38,960 nt of DNA from Kiloniellaceae bacterium. Its GTDB lineage: Bacteria > Pseudomonadota > Alphaproteobacteria > Kiloniellales > J153. Of this stretch, positions 27,940 through 36,864 are shown piece after piece. Numbering within the stretch: the stretch's first letter is position 1; each line of letters begins with the position of its first letter. Position numbers and translations under genes: made by a program. Location: NCBI GenBank assembly GCA_021776055.1, contig JAJFGP010000045.1:1-38960 (forward strand). Direction: 5' to 3'. The notes under the pieces are model-generated. The model made no database searches, was not told where the DNA came from, and saw nothing but the letters and a program-made list of their open reading frames with translations.

Positions 27940-28482
27940 CTAGAAATCCTGAACACCAGCCTTTCTCGCTAAGAATTCCAGCAACCTCGCACTGGAGAGT
28001 CCGAACTCCTCAATAATTGGATCAGGTTTTACCTGATTGCCATCGTCTGCTGCATCCAAATAGCTATCCATGCCTTCCAATGAGGCCTGATACCGAGCAA
28101 CATACGGGTCGATCTCCCGTTGGTATATCAAAGAAAATTCCACCGATCTCCATTGAAGCTTTGAGATATCGGTCTTTATATTCAGAAATATCTCATTCTT
28201 TTTGTCGGCGTCTAATGTCTTTTCGTGTAACAAGTTAAATTTGGCAATCAGCTCTTTCGTATCATTGTTCAACGCATTAATTGTCGATGTGTAAAATGCT
28301 GATCTTCGAGCCTCTTGTTCAAATTTATTGTTCACAAGAGGCGCTACAACTATCGCAACGAAAACGGAAATAGAAATAAGAGTTACCTTGCCTAGCACAC
28401 TCCATCCGGCTGGAAATTCAGGTTTATTCCAATCAGTAAATGAAATTTTGATCGCTCTAAAATATTTGTTTGTCATTTTCAT
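27940..28482 (-). CDS. Island protein B: single-pass membrane protein with predicted coiled coil, unknown family
   Basis: This 180-residue protein is not recognised. It has a cytoplasmic start of about 28 residues (MKMTNKYFRAIKISFTDW), one clear membrane helix about 29-50 (LGKVTLISISVFVAIVVAPLV), and a charged, heptad-like region about 52-115 (FYTSTINALNNDTKELIAKFNLLHE) that may form a coiled coil. It ends with a short helical segment (LSSARLLEFLARKAG). The DNA is markedly AT-rich compared with both flanks, with many AAA, ATT and TTT codons. Its ATG shares one base with the TAA stop of gene A (TAATG), indicating translational coupling and probable complex formation. A membrane effector or anchor partner of A is inference. 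Confidence 0.8.
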   Translation of the reverse strand: MKMTNKYFRAIKISFTDWNKPEFPAGWSVLGKVTLISISVFVAIVVAPLVNNKFEQEARRSAFYTSTINALNNDTKELIAKFNLLHEKTLDADKKNEIFLNIKTDISKLQWRSVEFSLIYQREIDPYVARYQASLEGMDSYLDAADDGNQVKPDPIIEEFGLSSARLLEFLARKAGVQDF

Positions 28483-29627
28483 TATTCAGTTTCAGAAGAA
28501 GTTTTTGCACCCACTTGATCTTTGGCTTTTTTACCTTTATCGTTTGCTTCCTCCGAGGTGCTATTTGATACAGATTTTACTATAGTCTTTATGATATTCT
28601 TTAATTCTTCTTCGCTTCTCCGATCTTTGTATTCACTGCTGTTTTCTATCTGCATACCCTCCACATTTGCCTCATTGAATTTCCCGGAAACCAAGAGCGC
28701 CAAACCCACCGCAACAAATACGCCGAGGCTCCTTCGGCCAACCACTCTGTAAAACCCTGGAGAATGAAAAGATTGCTCAAAATCGACAACATCTTCCTCT
28801 GAATAATATTCTGATATTATCTGCGAGAATGACTTGTTCCTAATCTCACCAAGTTCTTCCCTATCATGAAGGCCATACAGAGCGATCAAGAATGCAATGA
28901 TTTGCTGAGTCTCAAGAGTTTCAAGTGGGTTTCGTCCCCGATAACCAGGGCATTCTATATCAGCACCACTAGCTTCCCGCGACATGAAGCTAAGGAAGAC
29001 ATGCGAGAATACTTCTACGCCAAACGCTTCTCGATGAACCGGTATGACTGCATGTGGATTTTCTAAGCGCCTTGAGAGTTCTGTACTCAAGTCGCGCTTT
29101 GCGAATGAAGGAGAGAGCCAGCGAACTTGCCTATATGGGAAGGGGTCTCTTGGGTAGCGATCTAATGTAATTGTCCCCCTAACGCTTCCTTGACTGCCCA
29201 ATATGCCAGCCAAAATTCTGTTGTATTGACCTCTTGGCGGAATTAGAACGATGTCTCCCTTTTGCATTTCAGTATAAAAGCGCTTTATATTAGTGACATC
29301 GCTAGACATATAGCGATCACTTCTCGCAATATTATAATCACCAGGGCGGCGACTCGGCTCATTTATTTCTTGTCTACTATAATATTTCTTAACTGCCTCC
29401 GACATCATCACGTGTTGCTTAATCAGGTTATCTGATGCAAGCATTCGATTGCTTGCTCGCAGTCCCGGATAATCAAGGAATATCCCTTCCCCAGCTTCGA
29501 TTTGAGAAAAGTACTTTTTGCCCTTTCCTGCGTGAAACGCCCAAATCTTTGCATTGTCTGGTAGAAGCGCCGCGTTGATATCGATTCTCATTTCTTGCAA
29601 TCCATTATCCGGTGCAAATTCACTCAT
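28482..29627 (-). CDS. Island protein A: putative PUA/EVE-like N-domain plus C-terminal membrane helix, unknown family
   Basis: This 381-residue protein is not confidently assignable. Residues about 26-172 follow the layout of N-terminal recognition modules found in some restriction and defence proteins: AKIWAFHAGKGKKYFSQIEAGEGIFLD, then FYTEMQKGDIVLIPP, a turn, LAGILGS and a closing YRQVRWL. These resemble PUA/EVE-like modules, but that is by eye only. A helical middle (about 195-295) precedes a membrane helix at about 299-315 (SLGVFVAVGLALLVSG) and a charged, Ser/Glu/Lys-rich tail. No nuclease or ATPase motif was found. Composition is AT-rich, unlike the neighbours, which suggests horizontal transfer. 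The ATG at 29627 lacks a good ribosome site; ATG 29591 (MRIDINAAL) is an alternative. Confidence 0.82.
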   Translation of the reverse strand: MSEFAPDNGLQEMRIDINAALLPDNAKIWAFHAGKGKKYFSQIEAGEGIFLDYPGLRASNRMLASDNLIKQHVMMSEAVKKYYSRQEINEPSRRPGDYNIARSDRYMSSDVTNIKRFYTEMQKGDIVLIPPRGQYNRILAGILGSQGSVRGTITLDRYPRDPFPYRQVRWLSPSFAKRDLSTELSRRLENPHAVIPVHREAFGVEVFSHVFLSFMSREASGADIECPGYRGRNPLETLETQQIIAFLIALYGLHDREELGEIRNKSFSQIISEYYSEEDVVDFEQSFHSPGFYRVVGRRSLGVFVAVGLALLVSGKFNEANVEGMQIENSSEYKDRRSEEELKNIIKTIVKSVSNSTSEEANDKGKKAKDQVGAKTSSETE

Positions 29628-29647
29628 CGTGTAGTTAGAAAAATGCT

Positions 29648-29663
29648 ATGAAATTAAATTCAT
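29648..29663. promoter_or_regulatory. AT-rich inverted repeat upstream of island gene A
   Basis: ATGAA-ATTAAA-TTCAT is an inverted repeat (with a 6-base centre) about 21 bp before gene A's ATG. Its place near the translation start fits an operator or a leader structure. No regulator gene is present in the island. Confidence 0.4.
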
Positions 29664-29679
29664 GATATCTATACAAAGA

Positions 29680-29783
29680 CCGCTCGGGCAAGCGGGGCTC
29701 ACACTGAAAATGAGTGGTCACGAGACAGCACATACTTGCCCCAGTAACAGGCATCTGAGCGGATGCGAGGACGGTAACTGGGG
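29680..29783 (-). ncRNA. Candidate structured leader or small RNA of the island (three hairpins)
   Basis: Three inverted repeats lie in about 105 bp of otherwise non-coding DNA: CCGCT-N6-AGCGG (29680-29695), CACT-N7-AGTG (29702-29716), and a large element in which CCCCAGTAAC (29739) pairs with GTAACTGGGG (ending 29783; 9 of 10 pairs) around an inner GCATC-N6-GATGC stem. On the minus strand a TATACT box at 29816-29811 could start a leader of about 175 nt that carries these stems into gene A. Strand and function are inferred; a mobile palindromic repeat is an alternative. Confidence 0.4.
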
Positions 29784-29858
29784 AAAGGAAACGGGGAAGA
29801 TATAGGGAACAGTATATAATTTCACATGCTGCCCACATTTAGTCGAGGCGGATGCGTC

Positions 29859-30362
29859 TCAGTTCCAACCCACGCAGTACGGCTCGGGCTTGAGGTCTTC
29901 CGGCTCGCCGGCTAGGCCCGGCGGCGGGAATTTTGCTTTGAATGTAAAGGCGCTCGCAGTCGATCCTTGCTCGTCCAGGAAGCGCAAGCGGTCCAGGCCA
30001 TCTTGCACGCTAGGTTGTGTGCCCGCCGGCACCCACCAGAGCACCTGATAGGCACCCTTCGGCGGCGCGAACCATTCCCGCCGCTGGCGTAAGACCAGGC
30101 GGTGCGCGGACTTATAGGCGAAGTCGAACAGGGCCTCCACGCTTTCCCAGACCGACATGTTGATAATAAGGCGTGGATCATCCGTCGCCTGGATGTCGGT
30201 GGCATTGCCTGATCCGGTTTGCAGCCGCCAGACGAAACCGGGGCTGCTGTCCGCCAGAGCGTTCACTTCGTCCAAGCGTTCGATGAACTCCGCAATGCGC
30301 GGGTCTTCGAGCGCGTAGAGCGCGGTCGCCACGTTCATTTGCGCAATTTGCCAGTCTCGCAC
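29859..30362 (-). CDS. DUF3291 family protein
   Basis: This 167-residue cytoplasmic protein matches the DUF3291 pattern: an opening WQIAQMNVATALY, LDEVNALADSSPGFVWRLQT, INMSVWESVEALFDFAYKSAHRLVLRQRREWF, VLWWVPAGTQPSVQDGLDRLRFL and a closing FPPP segment. The family has a dimeric alpha-beta barrel-like fold related to antibiotic-biosynthesis monooxygenases, but its activity is unknown. The start is GTG at 30362 with GAGAGG just upstream. It lies 32 nt after the clpB stop on the same strand and may be read through from clpB and so be heat-induced. It is the last core gene before the AT-rich island. Confidence 0.88.
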   Translation of the reverse strand: MRDWQIAQMNVATALYALEDPRIAEFIERLDEVNALADSSPGFVWRLQTGSGNATDIQATDDPRLIINMSVWESVEALFDFAYKSAHRLVLRQRREWFAPPKGAYQVLWWVPAGTQPSVQDGLDRLRFLDEQGSTASAFTFKAKFPPPGLAGEPEDLKPEPYCVGWN

Positions 30363-30394
30363 GCCCCTCTCCCCATCCCTGAACGCAGATTAGT

Positions 30395-32986
30395 TCAGGC
30401 AGCCTGCACGATCTCGCCATTGATGACCAGACCGTTGCCGTCGGCGCTTACATCAACCGTATCGCCGTCGCCTATCTTGCCTTCCAGGATCAGACCGGCC
30501 AGGGAGTTCTGCAACTCGCGCTGGATGACACGCTTGAGCGGTCGGGCACCGTAGACCGGGTCATAGCCTCGCTCGGCCAGCCAGGCGCGGGCCTGACCGT
30601 CCAGGTTGAGGGTGATCTTGCGGTCGTCCAGCATGGCCGCCAGGCGGGCGATCTGGATGTCGACGATGCCGGTCATCTGCGCTCGGCTGAGCCGGTGGAA
30701 CAACAGAATCTCGTCCAGCCGGTTGAGGAACTCCGGGCGGAAGGCGGCGCGGACCACCTCCATGACCTGCTCACGCACGGCACCGCTGTCTTCGCCGTCC
30801 GGCTGCGACGCCAGAATGTCGCCGCCCAGATTCGACGTCATGATGATCAAGGTGTTGCGGAAATCCACGACCCGGCCGTGCCCATCCGTCAGGCGCCCAT
30901 CGTCGAGCACCTGCAACAGGATGTTGAAGACATCCGGGTGCGCCTTCTCGATCTCGTCGAACAGGATGACCTGGAAGGGCCGGCGGCGCACCGCCTCGGT
31001 CAGCGCCCCGCCCTCCTCATAACCAACATAGCCGGGCGGCGCGCCGATCATGCGGGCGACCGAATGCTTTTCCATATACTCCGACATATCCAGGCGAATC
31101 ATCGCGCCCTCGTCGTCGAACAGGAAACGGGCCAGGGCCTTGGTTAGCTCGGTCTTGCCGACCCCCGTGGGACCGAGAAACACAAACGATCCGATCGGCC
31201 GCTGCGGGTCCTGCAGGCCGGCCCGGGCGCGGCGCACCGCATTCGAGATGGCGACAATCGCCTCTTCCTGGCCGATGACCTTGGCGCGCAGAGCATCTTC
31301 CATGCTCAACAGCTTGTCGCGTTCGCCCTGTAGCATCTTGTCGACCGGCACCCCGGTCCAGCGCGAGACAATGCCGGCGATCTCGGCCTCGGTGACATCC
31401 TCGTTCAGCATGCCGCCGTGCCCGGCGTCCTCGGCCGTGGCCAACTTGCGCTCCAAATCGGGGATCATGCCGTAGGCCAATTCGCCGGCCCGCTCCAGCT
31501 TGCCTTCGCGTTGGGCGATCTCCAGCTCGCCGCGGGCATGGTCCAGCTCTTCCTTCAACTTCTGAGACCCCGCCAGGGTATCCTTCTCGGCCTGCCATTG
31601 GCTGGTCAGGGTTTCCGACTGTTTTTCGAGACCGCGAATTTCACCGACCAGTTTTTTCAACCGCTCCTTCGAGGCCTTGTCGCTTTCCTTTTGCAGGGCC
31701 GCTTGCTCGATCTTCAGTTGGATCAGCTTGCGGTCGATTTCGTCGATCTCTTCCGGTTTCGAATCGACCTCCATGCGCAGGCGGCTGGCCGCCTCGTCAA
31801 TCAGGTCGATGGCCTTGTCCGGCAGGAACCGGTCGGTGATGTAGCGGTTGCTCAAGGTGGCGGCGGCGACGATGGCCGCGTCGGTAATCCGCACGCCATG
31901 ATGCAGCTCATACTTCTCTTTCAGGCCACGCAGGATCGAGACCGTCTCCTCGACGCTCGGTTCGGCCACATAGACCGATTGGAAGCGGCGGGCGAGGGCC
32001 GCGTCCTTTTCGATGTGCTGGCGATACTCATCCAGGGTGGTGGCGCCGACACAATGCAGATCGCCGCGCGCCAAAGCCGGCTTGAGCATGTTGGAGGCAT
32101 CCATGGCGCCGTCCGCCTTGCCGGCACCGATCAGAGTGTGCAACTCGTCGATAAAGACGATGATCTCACCCTCGGCGGCGGAGATTTCCTGCAGGACGGC
32201 CTTCAAGCGCTCCTCGAACTCGCCGCGAAATTTGGCGCCGGCGACCATGGCCCCCAGGTCCAGCGCCATGAGGCGCCGGTTTTTCAGGCTTTCCGGCACG
32301 TCGCCGTTGACGATGCGCTGGGCCAGGCCTTCGACGATAGCGGTCTTGCCCACGCCTGGTTCACCGATTAGCACCGGGTTGTTCTTGGTCCGGCGTGAGA
32401 GAACCTGGATGGTGCGGCGAATTTCTTCGTCGCGGCCGATGACCGGGTCCAGCTTGCCCTCGCGGGCCACGGCGGTCAGATCGCGCGCGTATTTCTTCAG
32501 GGCGTCATAGTTTGCCTCGGCCGAGGCGCTGTCCGCCTTGCGGCCCTTGCGCAGATCGTTGATGGCGGCGTTCAGCGATTGCGCCGTCACACCTGCATCC
32601 GCCAAAACCCGCGCGGAGGCCGTGCCGCTGGCCATGGCCAGGGCGAGCAACAAGCGCTCGGCGGTGACAAAGCTATCACCGGCTTTCTGGGCGATCGTCT
32701 CGGCTTGCTCGAAGACGCGCGCCATTTCCGCGCCCAGGTATGCTTGGCCGGCGCCGGAGCCTTCGACTCGCGGCAGCTTGCCCAGCGCCGCATCGACCGC
32801 CTGCAAGGCCCGGCCCGCATCGCCACCGGCGGCGCTAATCAGGTTGGCCGCCAGGCCCTCGCTATCGTCAAGGAGCACCTTGAGCAAATGCTCCGGGGTG
32901 ATTTGCTGATGACCAAGGCGCAGAGCCGCTGTCTGGGCGGCCTGCACGAAACCGCGCGAACGCTCGGTAAATTTCTCGAAATCCAT
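30395..32986 (-). CDS. clpB: ATP-dependent disaggregase ClpB
   Basis: At 863 residues this has full ClpB length: two Clp_N repeats in residues 1-145; NBD1 with GEPGVGKT near 205 and [15 protein letters not shown]; the long coiled-coil M domain about 400-525 ([22 protein letters not shown]) that separates ClpB from ClpA; and NBD2 with [15 protein letters not shown] near 605 and [13 protein letters not shown]. The GYVGYEEGG pore loop of NBD2 is present. No ClpP-binding loop is expected or seen. It works with DnaK to rescue aggregated proteins after heat stress. GAGGGAAG precedes the ATG at 32986, and a sigma-32-type promoter lies about 150 nt upstream. Confidence 0.98.
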   Translation of the reverse strand: MDFEKFTERSRGFVQAAQTAALRLGHQQITPEHLLKVLLDDSEGLAANLISAAGGDAGRALQAVDAALGKLPRVEGSGAGQAYLGAEMARVFEQAETIAQKAGDSFVTAERLLLALAMASGTASARVLADAGVTAQSLNAAINDLRKGRKADSASAEANYDALKKYARDLTAVAREGKLDPVIGRDEEIRRTIQVLSRRTKNNPVLIGEPGVGKTAIVEGLAQRIVNGDVPESLKNRRLMALDLGAMVAGAKFRGEFEERLKAVLQEISAAEGEIIVFIDELHTLIGAGKADGAMDASNMLKPALARGDLHCVGATTLDEYRQHIEKDAALARRFQSVYVAEPSVEETVSILRGLKEKYELHHGVRITDAAIVAAATLSNRYITDRFLPDKAIDLIDEAASRLRMEVDSKPEEIDEIDRKLIQLKIEQAALQKESDKASKERLKKLVGEIRGLEKQSETLTSQWQAEKDTLAGSQKLKEELDHARGELEIAQREGKLERAGELAYGMIPDLERKLATAEDAGHGGMLNEDVTEAEIAGIVSRWTGVPVDKMLQGERDKLLSMEDALRAKVIGQEEAIVAISNAVRRARAGLQDPQRPIGSFVFLGPTGVGKTELTKALARFLFDDEGAMIRLDMSEYMEKHSVARMIGAPPGYVGYEEGGALTEAVRRRPFQVILFDEIEKAHPDVFNILLQVLDDGRLTDGHGRVVDFRNTLIIMTSNLGGDILASQPDGEDSGAVREQVMEVVRAAFRPEFLNRLDEILLFHRLSRAQMTGIVDIQIARLAAMLDDRKITLNLDGQARAWLAERGYDPVYGARPLKRVIQRELQNSLAGLILEGKIGDGDTVDVSADGNGLVINGEIVQAA

Positions 32987-33088
32987 CTTCCCTCGCCCTC
33001 CTCGCCCGCACCCGCGCTAGGCAGCTTGCGGCCAACGATGCCTCAATTGAGCCCTACACCGCGTCCTAGTCTAGCGGCCCGCGGTGAA

Positions 33089-33117
33089 CGGCAGGTTGAT
33101 CAAGATCAGACCTGCCG
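33089..33117. promoter_or_regulatory. Long imperfect palindrome in the clpB leader
   Basis: CGGCAGGT-TGATC-AA-GATCA-G-ACCTGCCG forms a 13-bp stem with one bulged base and a 2-base centre. It lies between the sigma-32-like promoter and the clpB start, about 100 nt before the ATG. It could be a regulator-binding dyad or a leader-RNA hairpin; it does not cover the ribosome site. Confidence 0.55.
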
Positions 33118-33137
33118 GAAGGCCCCCTCCAAGTTCG

Positions 33138-33167
33138 ATATGGGGTGTTGCATTTAGGACACAAGGG
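33138..33167 (-). promoter_or_regulatory. Heat-shock (sigma-32/RpoH) promoter of clpB
   Basis: On the minus strand CCCTTGTG and CCCCATAT are separated by 14 bases, close to the RpoH consensus CTTGAA-N13-17-CCCCATnT. Transcription would start near 33131, leaving a leader of roughly 145 nt before the clpB ATG. Gene identity and motif agree, so this is the best-supported promoter in the window. Confidence 0.8.
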
Positions 33168-33230
33168 CTGATTTCCGCGGCCTGGACAGACGGTTGACAT
33201 GGCCGGCTGCGGCTGGCTCCCTTGATCCTC

Positions 33231-34001
33231 ATGACCGATACAACCTCACGAATCGCCCATATCTACCGATACCCGGTCAAAGGCCTAAGTGCAGAATCCC
33301 TGCAGGAGGTGCATCTCAGCCCTGGCCAGGGCCTTCCGCACGACCGCCGGTTCGCCATTGCTCATGGTGCTACCCGCTTTGACCGGAAGGCTCCGCAATG
33401 GCTGCCCAAGACCAATTTTCTCATGCTCATGCGAGACGAGAAATTAGCACAGCTTAGCGTGGCTTTCGCGCCAGAGACCGGCATGCTGACCATAAGCCGC
33501 GGTGGAAAACCAGTGGTCCAGGCCAAGGCCGACGAGCCCATGGGTCAGACGCTGATCGGTCAGTTCTTCGCCGGCTTCATGGGCGATGCGGCCCGCGGCA
33601 CGCCACGCCTGCTGGAGGCCGCCGGGCACATGTTCAGTGACGTGCGGGAAAAATATATCTCGCTGATCAATCTGGCCAGCGTGCAGGATTTGGAACGGGT
33701 CGTCCGCCAGCCCGTAGACCCCTTGCGCTTCCGCGCCAACATTTACCTAACGGACACGCCGGCGTGGAGCGAGTTTTCCTGGGTTGGGTGCGAGTTTGCC
33801 ATCGGTGACACACGCCTGCGCGTCACTAAGAAAATCGAACGATGCGGGGCTACTAACGTCGACCCTGAAACAGCGGCGCGCGACATGAATATCCCGCGCG
33901 CACTACAGCAGGGTTTCGGGCACGTGGATATGGGCATCTATGCGGAGGTGCTGCACGGCGGCGACATCGCTACCGGCGATACCATCACGGTCCCGGCGTA
34001 G
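33231..34001 (+). CDS. MOSC domain-containing protein (MOSC_N plus MOSC)
   Basis: About 256 residues with an N-terminal beta-barrel MOSC_N domain (IAHIYRYPVKGLSAESLQEV, then LPHDRRFAIAHG) and a C-terminal MOSC domain (FRANIYLTD, then KKIERCGATNVDPETAARD). The cysteine in ERCGATNVDP is the conserved MOSC residue that carries sulfur or coordinates molybdenum cofactor in mARC and YcbX-like proteins. It may act in molybdenum-cofactor enzyme chemistry or N-hydroxylated base detoxification, but no ferredoxin domain is fused. The ATG at 33231 is preferred to the track's TTG at 33222; neither has a strong ribosome site. It is the only plus-strand gene in this minus-strand block. Confidence 0.9.
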   Translation: MTDTTSRIAHIYRYPVKGLSAESLQEVHLSPGQGLPHDRRFAIAHGATRFDRKAPQWLPKTNFLMLMRDEKLAQLSVAFAPETGMLTISRGGKPVVQAKADEPMGQTLIGQFFAGFMGDAARGTPRLLEAAGHMFSDVREKYISLINLASVQDLERVVRQPVDPLRFRANIYLTDTPAWSEFSWVGCEFAIGDTRLRVTKKIERCGATNVDPETAARDMNIPRALQQGFGHVDMGIYAEVLHGGDIATGDTITVPA

Positions 34002-34019
34002 ACCTGTAACCGGCGTCGT

Positions 34020-34709
34020 TTAGACGCTAACAGGCTCGCAATCGCCGCCGTTCGCTTTCGGCTGTGCGTCTGCGTTGTCCGATGCCCCGTTGTCCGATTG
34101 GGGCGCCGCGCCATTGCCCGTAACATTCTCCGCTACGGGTGCCGCCGGCGCTGTCCGCCGCGGCTGCCGGCCACCCCGATTCTCCGACCGTGCGGGCTTT
34201 GGGGGCGCGGGCTTTGGGGGCGCGGGCTGTGGTGATGCTTCCTGGCCATTGGCTGCCGGCGCTACCGGCGTCACCGGCGTCACCGGCTGCTGGCCGTTCC
34301 GAGCCCCGCCCGTCTGTTGGCCACCTTCTTGTCGGGCACCTTCATGACGGGTGTTTTCATGAGGAGCGCGATCCTGTCGGCCACCATCTCGCCGGTTATC
34401 GTCACGTCGGTTATCTTCGCTGCCGCGATCTTGCCGCGCTTGACCGTTCTGCTGTGGATCGGTGCTGGAATTAAGAACGCGGAAATAGTGTTCCGCGTAT
34501 TGATAGTAGGTCTCGGCGGCGACACGGTCGCTCGCCGAAACAGCATCCCGGGCCATGGCCAGGTACCGCTCGTAGACCTGGTGGGCATTGCCCCGAACGC
34601 GACCCTCGGGCCCGCTGCTATCGAAGTTATTCGGCCGTGACGGGCCGCTGTGTTGTTGTTTTCTGTTCGGCCTACCGCGCGGCCGACGCCCATTCGATAC
34701 TGGTTTCAT
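34020..34709 (-). CDS. DUF4167 family protein, RNA-binding-like, repeat-rich tail
   Basis: The 229-residue product has a basic N-terminus (RRPRGRPNRKQQHSGP), the compact DUF4167 domain at about 35-85 (GRVRGNAHQVYERYLAMARDA ... TYYQYAEHYFRVLN), and a long disordered tail rich in Arg, Gln, Pro, Gly and Asn. The family is restricted largely to Alphaproteobacteria and is normally found beside prmC-prfA, as here, which supports the taxonomic reading. Function is unknown; the composition suggests RNA or ribosome binding. Its tail contains short DNA repeats (PPKPA, PVT and NRRD motifs). The ATG at 34709 has only a weak ribosome site, and a 191-nt gap separates it from prmC. Confidence 0.9.
   Translation of the reverse strand: MKPVSNGRRPRGRPNRKQQHSGPSRPNNFDSSGPEGRVRGNAHQVYERYLAMARDAVSASDRVAAETYYQYAEHYFRVLNSSTDPQQNGQARQDRGSEDNRRDDNRRDGGRQDRAPHENTRHEGARQEGGQQTGGARNGQQPVTPVTPVAPAANGQEASPQPAPPKPAPPKPARSENRGGRQPRRTAPAAPVAENVTGNGAAPQSDNGASDNADAQPKANGGDCEPVSV
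34192..34221. repeat. 15-nt tandem repeat in the DUF4167 gene
   Basis: GCGGGCTTTGGGGGC occurs twice in perfect tandem, with a third partial copy to 34228. It encodes the PPKPA repeats of the disordered tail and is prone to length change without a frameshift. Confidence 0.75.
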
Positions 34710-34818
34710 GAACCACTTGCTTCTAATTGTTTAGTTATCTTGCTTGCGCCTTCTAAGCATCGCCAAACTGGCGAGCGCGCGAGCACCTTGCCACAGACAC
34801 AAAATTGGGAGTCGTGGG

Positions 34819-34850
34819 GCGTCCTCTACGGACGCTGGAGCCATAGGCTC
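34819..34850. other. Tandem hairpins between prmC and the DUF4167 gene
   Basis: GCGTCC-TCTAC-GGACGC (34819-34835) and GAGCC-ATA-GGCTC (34838-34850) are two perfect, adjacent inverted repeats in the 191-nt gap. No T-run follows directly on either strand, so a classical terminator is doubtful. They could slow transcription after prmC, stabilise the mRNA end, or be part of a small RNA. Confidence 0.4.
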
Positions 34851-34900
34851 AACACCTCCAACTTAGAGAGGAACCAGCCGCATTCCAACTATTATTTTCG

Positions 34901-35791
34901 CTAATCCACAGGCCGGGCGGCATTTCCGGCCAGAAGACAACGCCAGTTTCCTGCCAAATCCCGCTCGCGGCCGAATTCCGCCAAACCGGCGGCACGTAGC
35001 AGCGTTTCCACGGTATTGATCTGTGTCGTCCCTATTTCCAGCGCGGCGAGCCCTCCAGGGGCCATCAGCCGGGCAATCTCCGGGGCCAAGGCACGGTAGG
35101 CATCGAGGCCATCCGGGCCGCCGGCCAGCGCCAGGGGCGGATCAAAATCCTGCACTTCGAGCGCGAGATCGGGTAATTCGCCTGAAAGTATATAAGGCGG
35201 ATTACTAACAATTACTTGCCAGGCGCCCCCCAGGGCCGCACCCCAGGGCGCACAGAGAAAATCCGCCCGCCTGCCTAAGCCGAGAGCCGCCGCGTTTTCG
35301 CGCGCAACCTTTAGCGCTGCCTCCGAGATATCCACACCCAGACCGCGCGCCGCCGGCAGTTCGCTAAGCAACGCCAATAGCAAACAACCGCTGCCGGTAC
35401 CTAGATCGAGAATATCCAGCGGCGCGGTGCGATCGCCGAGGCGCGTAAGAACGGCTTCGACCAGGGTCTCGCTATCGGGCCTGGGATCCAGGGTATCGCA
35501 TGTAATCTTGAACGGCAGACTCCAAAATTCCCGCGTCCCGAGGATACGCGAGACCGGTTCGCGCCCCGCCCGGCGATCGAGCAAGACCTCGAACGCCGAC
35601 CGCTCGACCGCATCGAGGCGCCGCTCCGGCCGCAGCCGCAGCATATCCGGATCGGCCCCGAGTGCTGTGGCCAGAAGCAGCAGGGCATCGCGCCGCCCCG
35701 CCTCCACCCCGGCCTCGCGCAAGCGCGCCGCGCCGGTGGCCAGGGCCTGCGCTACGGTATCGTTATCTTCCTTGCTTGCCAGCGCCGTCAT
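34901..35791 (-). CDS. prmC: Peptide chain release factor N5-glutamine methyltransferase
   Basis: The 296-residue enzyme methylates the GGQ glutamine of release factors with S-adenosylmethionine. It has an N-terminal helical domain ([19 protein letters not shown]), [22 protein letters not shown], the SAM site [17 protein letters not shown] and the catalytic NPPY in [13 protein letters not shown]. Its ATG overlaps the prfA stop (ATGA), so it is made together with its substrate RF1. Length and motifs are normal. It is followed by a gap with two hairpins and then the DUF4167 gene. Confidence 0.97.
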   Translation of the reverse strand: MTALASKEDNDTVAQALATGAARLREAGVEAGRRDALLLLATALGADPDMLRLRPERRLDAVERSAFEVLLDRRAGREPVSRILGTREFWSLPFKITCDTLDPRPDSETLVEAVLTRLGDRTAPLDILDLGTGSGCLLLALLSELPAARGLGVDISEAALKVARENAAALGLGRRADFLCAPWGAALGGAWQVIVSNPPYILSGELPDLALEVQDFDPPLALAGGPDGLDAYRALAPEIARLMAPGGLAALEIGTTQINTVETLLRAAGLAEFGRERDLAGNWRCLLAGNAARPVD

Positions 35792-36864
35792 TGCATCGCC
35801 GCCAGGCGCGCGGCTTGATCCTCGGCGATGAGGGCATCGACGAACTCGTCCAATCCTTCACCAATCATGATCCGGTCCAGCTTGTAGAGGGTCAGATTGA
35901 TACGGTGGTCCGAAACTCGCCCCTGCGGAAAATTGTAGGTGCGGATGCGCTCGGAGCGGTCGCCGCTGCCCACTTGGCTACGCCGCGTCGCCGCCAGCTT
36001 GTCTTCCTGCTCCTGGCGCATGCGGTCATAGAGGCGGGCAAGCAGTACCTTCATGGCCTTGGCCCGGTTCTTGTGTTGCGATTTTTCGTCCTGGCACTGC
36101 ACGACAATGCCGCTGGGCATGTGCGTGATGCGCACGGCACTGTCGGTGGTATTCACATGCTGTCCGCCCGCGCCCTGCGACCGGTAGGTGTCGATTCGCA
36201 GATCCTTCTCTTCGACATGCACGTCCACGTCTTCGGCCTCGGGCAGCACCGCGATGGTCGCCGTCGAGGTATGAATGCGTCCACTGGATTCGGTCGTCGG
36301 CACGCGCTGTACCCGATGCACACCGGATTCGAACTTCAGCCGGGCGAACACCCCGGCGCCGGAAATGAGCGCGCTGCCTTCCTTGCAGCCGCCGATTTCC
36401 GTATCGCTGTAGGCCAGCGTCTCGAAGCGCCAACCGCGCGCCTCGGCATAGCGTTGATACATACGAAACAGATCGGCGGCGAACAGCGCCGCTTCATCGC
36501 CGCCCGTACCGGGGCGCACCTCCAGGATCGCGTTGCGCTGATCCGCCTCGTCCTTCGGCAGAAGCTGTAGCATGACCTGGCGCTCAAGCGTGGGCAGGCG
36601 GGTGTTCAACTCGTTGCGCTCGCTTTCCGCCAGCTTGCGCATTTCGGCATCGGTATCGTCCGCTGAGATCATATCGGTGAGGTCGCGCAACTCGCTCTGC
36701 GCCTCGCGCAGTTCCGTGATGCTTTCCACCGTCGTCGTGAGATCGGCGTATTCCCGCAGCATGCGCGTATAGTCGGCGGAGCCGGGTTGCTCGTGACTCG
36801 CGACACGGGCGCTCAGCTCGTCATAGCGGCGCAGCACACGATCCAGGTTTTCGTCCAAGTTCAC
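35788..36864 (-). CDS. prfA: Peptide chain release factor 1
   Basis: At 358 residues this is a standard RF1, which ends translation at UAA and UAG. The stop-codon reading motif is the PxT type in [18 protein letters not shown] (PAT in E. coli RF1), not the SPF of RF2. The peptidyl-transferase motif GGQ is in [21 protein letters not shown] at about residue 233. The start is GTG at 36864, overlapping the hemA stop as GTGA, with GGAGAAG upstream. The hemA-prfA-prmC order matches the E. coli operon. Confidence 0.98.
   Translation of the reverse strand: MNLDENLDRVLRRYDELSARVASHEQPGSADYTRMLREYADLTTTVESITELREAQSELRDLTDMISADDTDAEMRKLAESERNELNTRLPTLERQVMLQLLPKDEADQRNAILEVRPGTGGDEAALFAADLFRMYQRYAEARGWRFETLAYSDTEIGGCKEGSALISGAGVFARLKFESGVHRVQRVPTTESSGRIHTSTATIAVLPEAEDVDVHVEEKDLRIDTYRSQGAGGQHVNTTDSAVRITHMPSGIVVQCQDEKSQHKNRAKAMKVLLARLYDRMRQEQEDKLAATRRSQVGSGDRSERIRTYNFPQGRVSDHRINLTLYKLDRIMIGEGLDEFVDALIAEDQAARLAAMQ

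Noticed and set aside
29635-29838. 67-residue minus-strand ORF upstream of island gene A
   Set aside because: No ribosome site or recognisable domain, and it coincides with the hairpin-rich region; structure explains the sequence better than coding.
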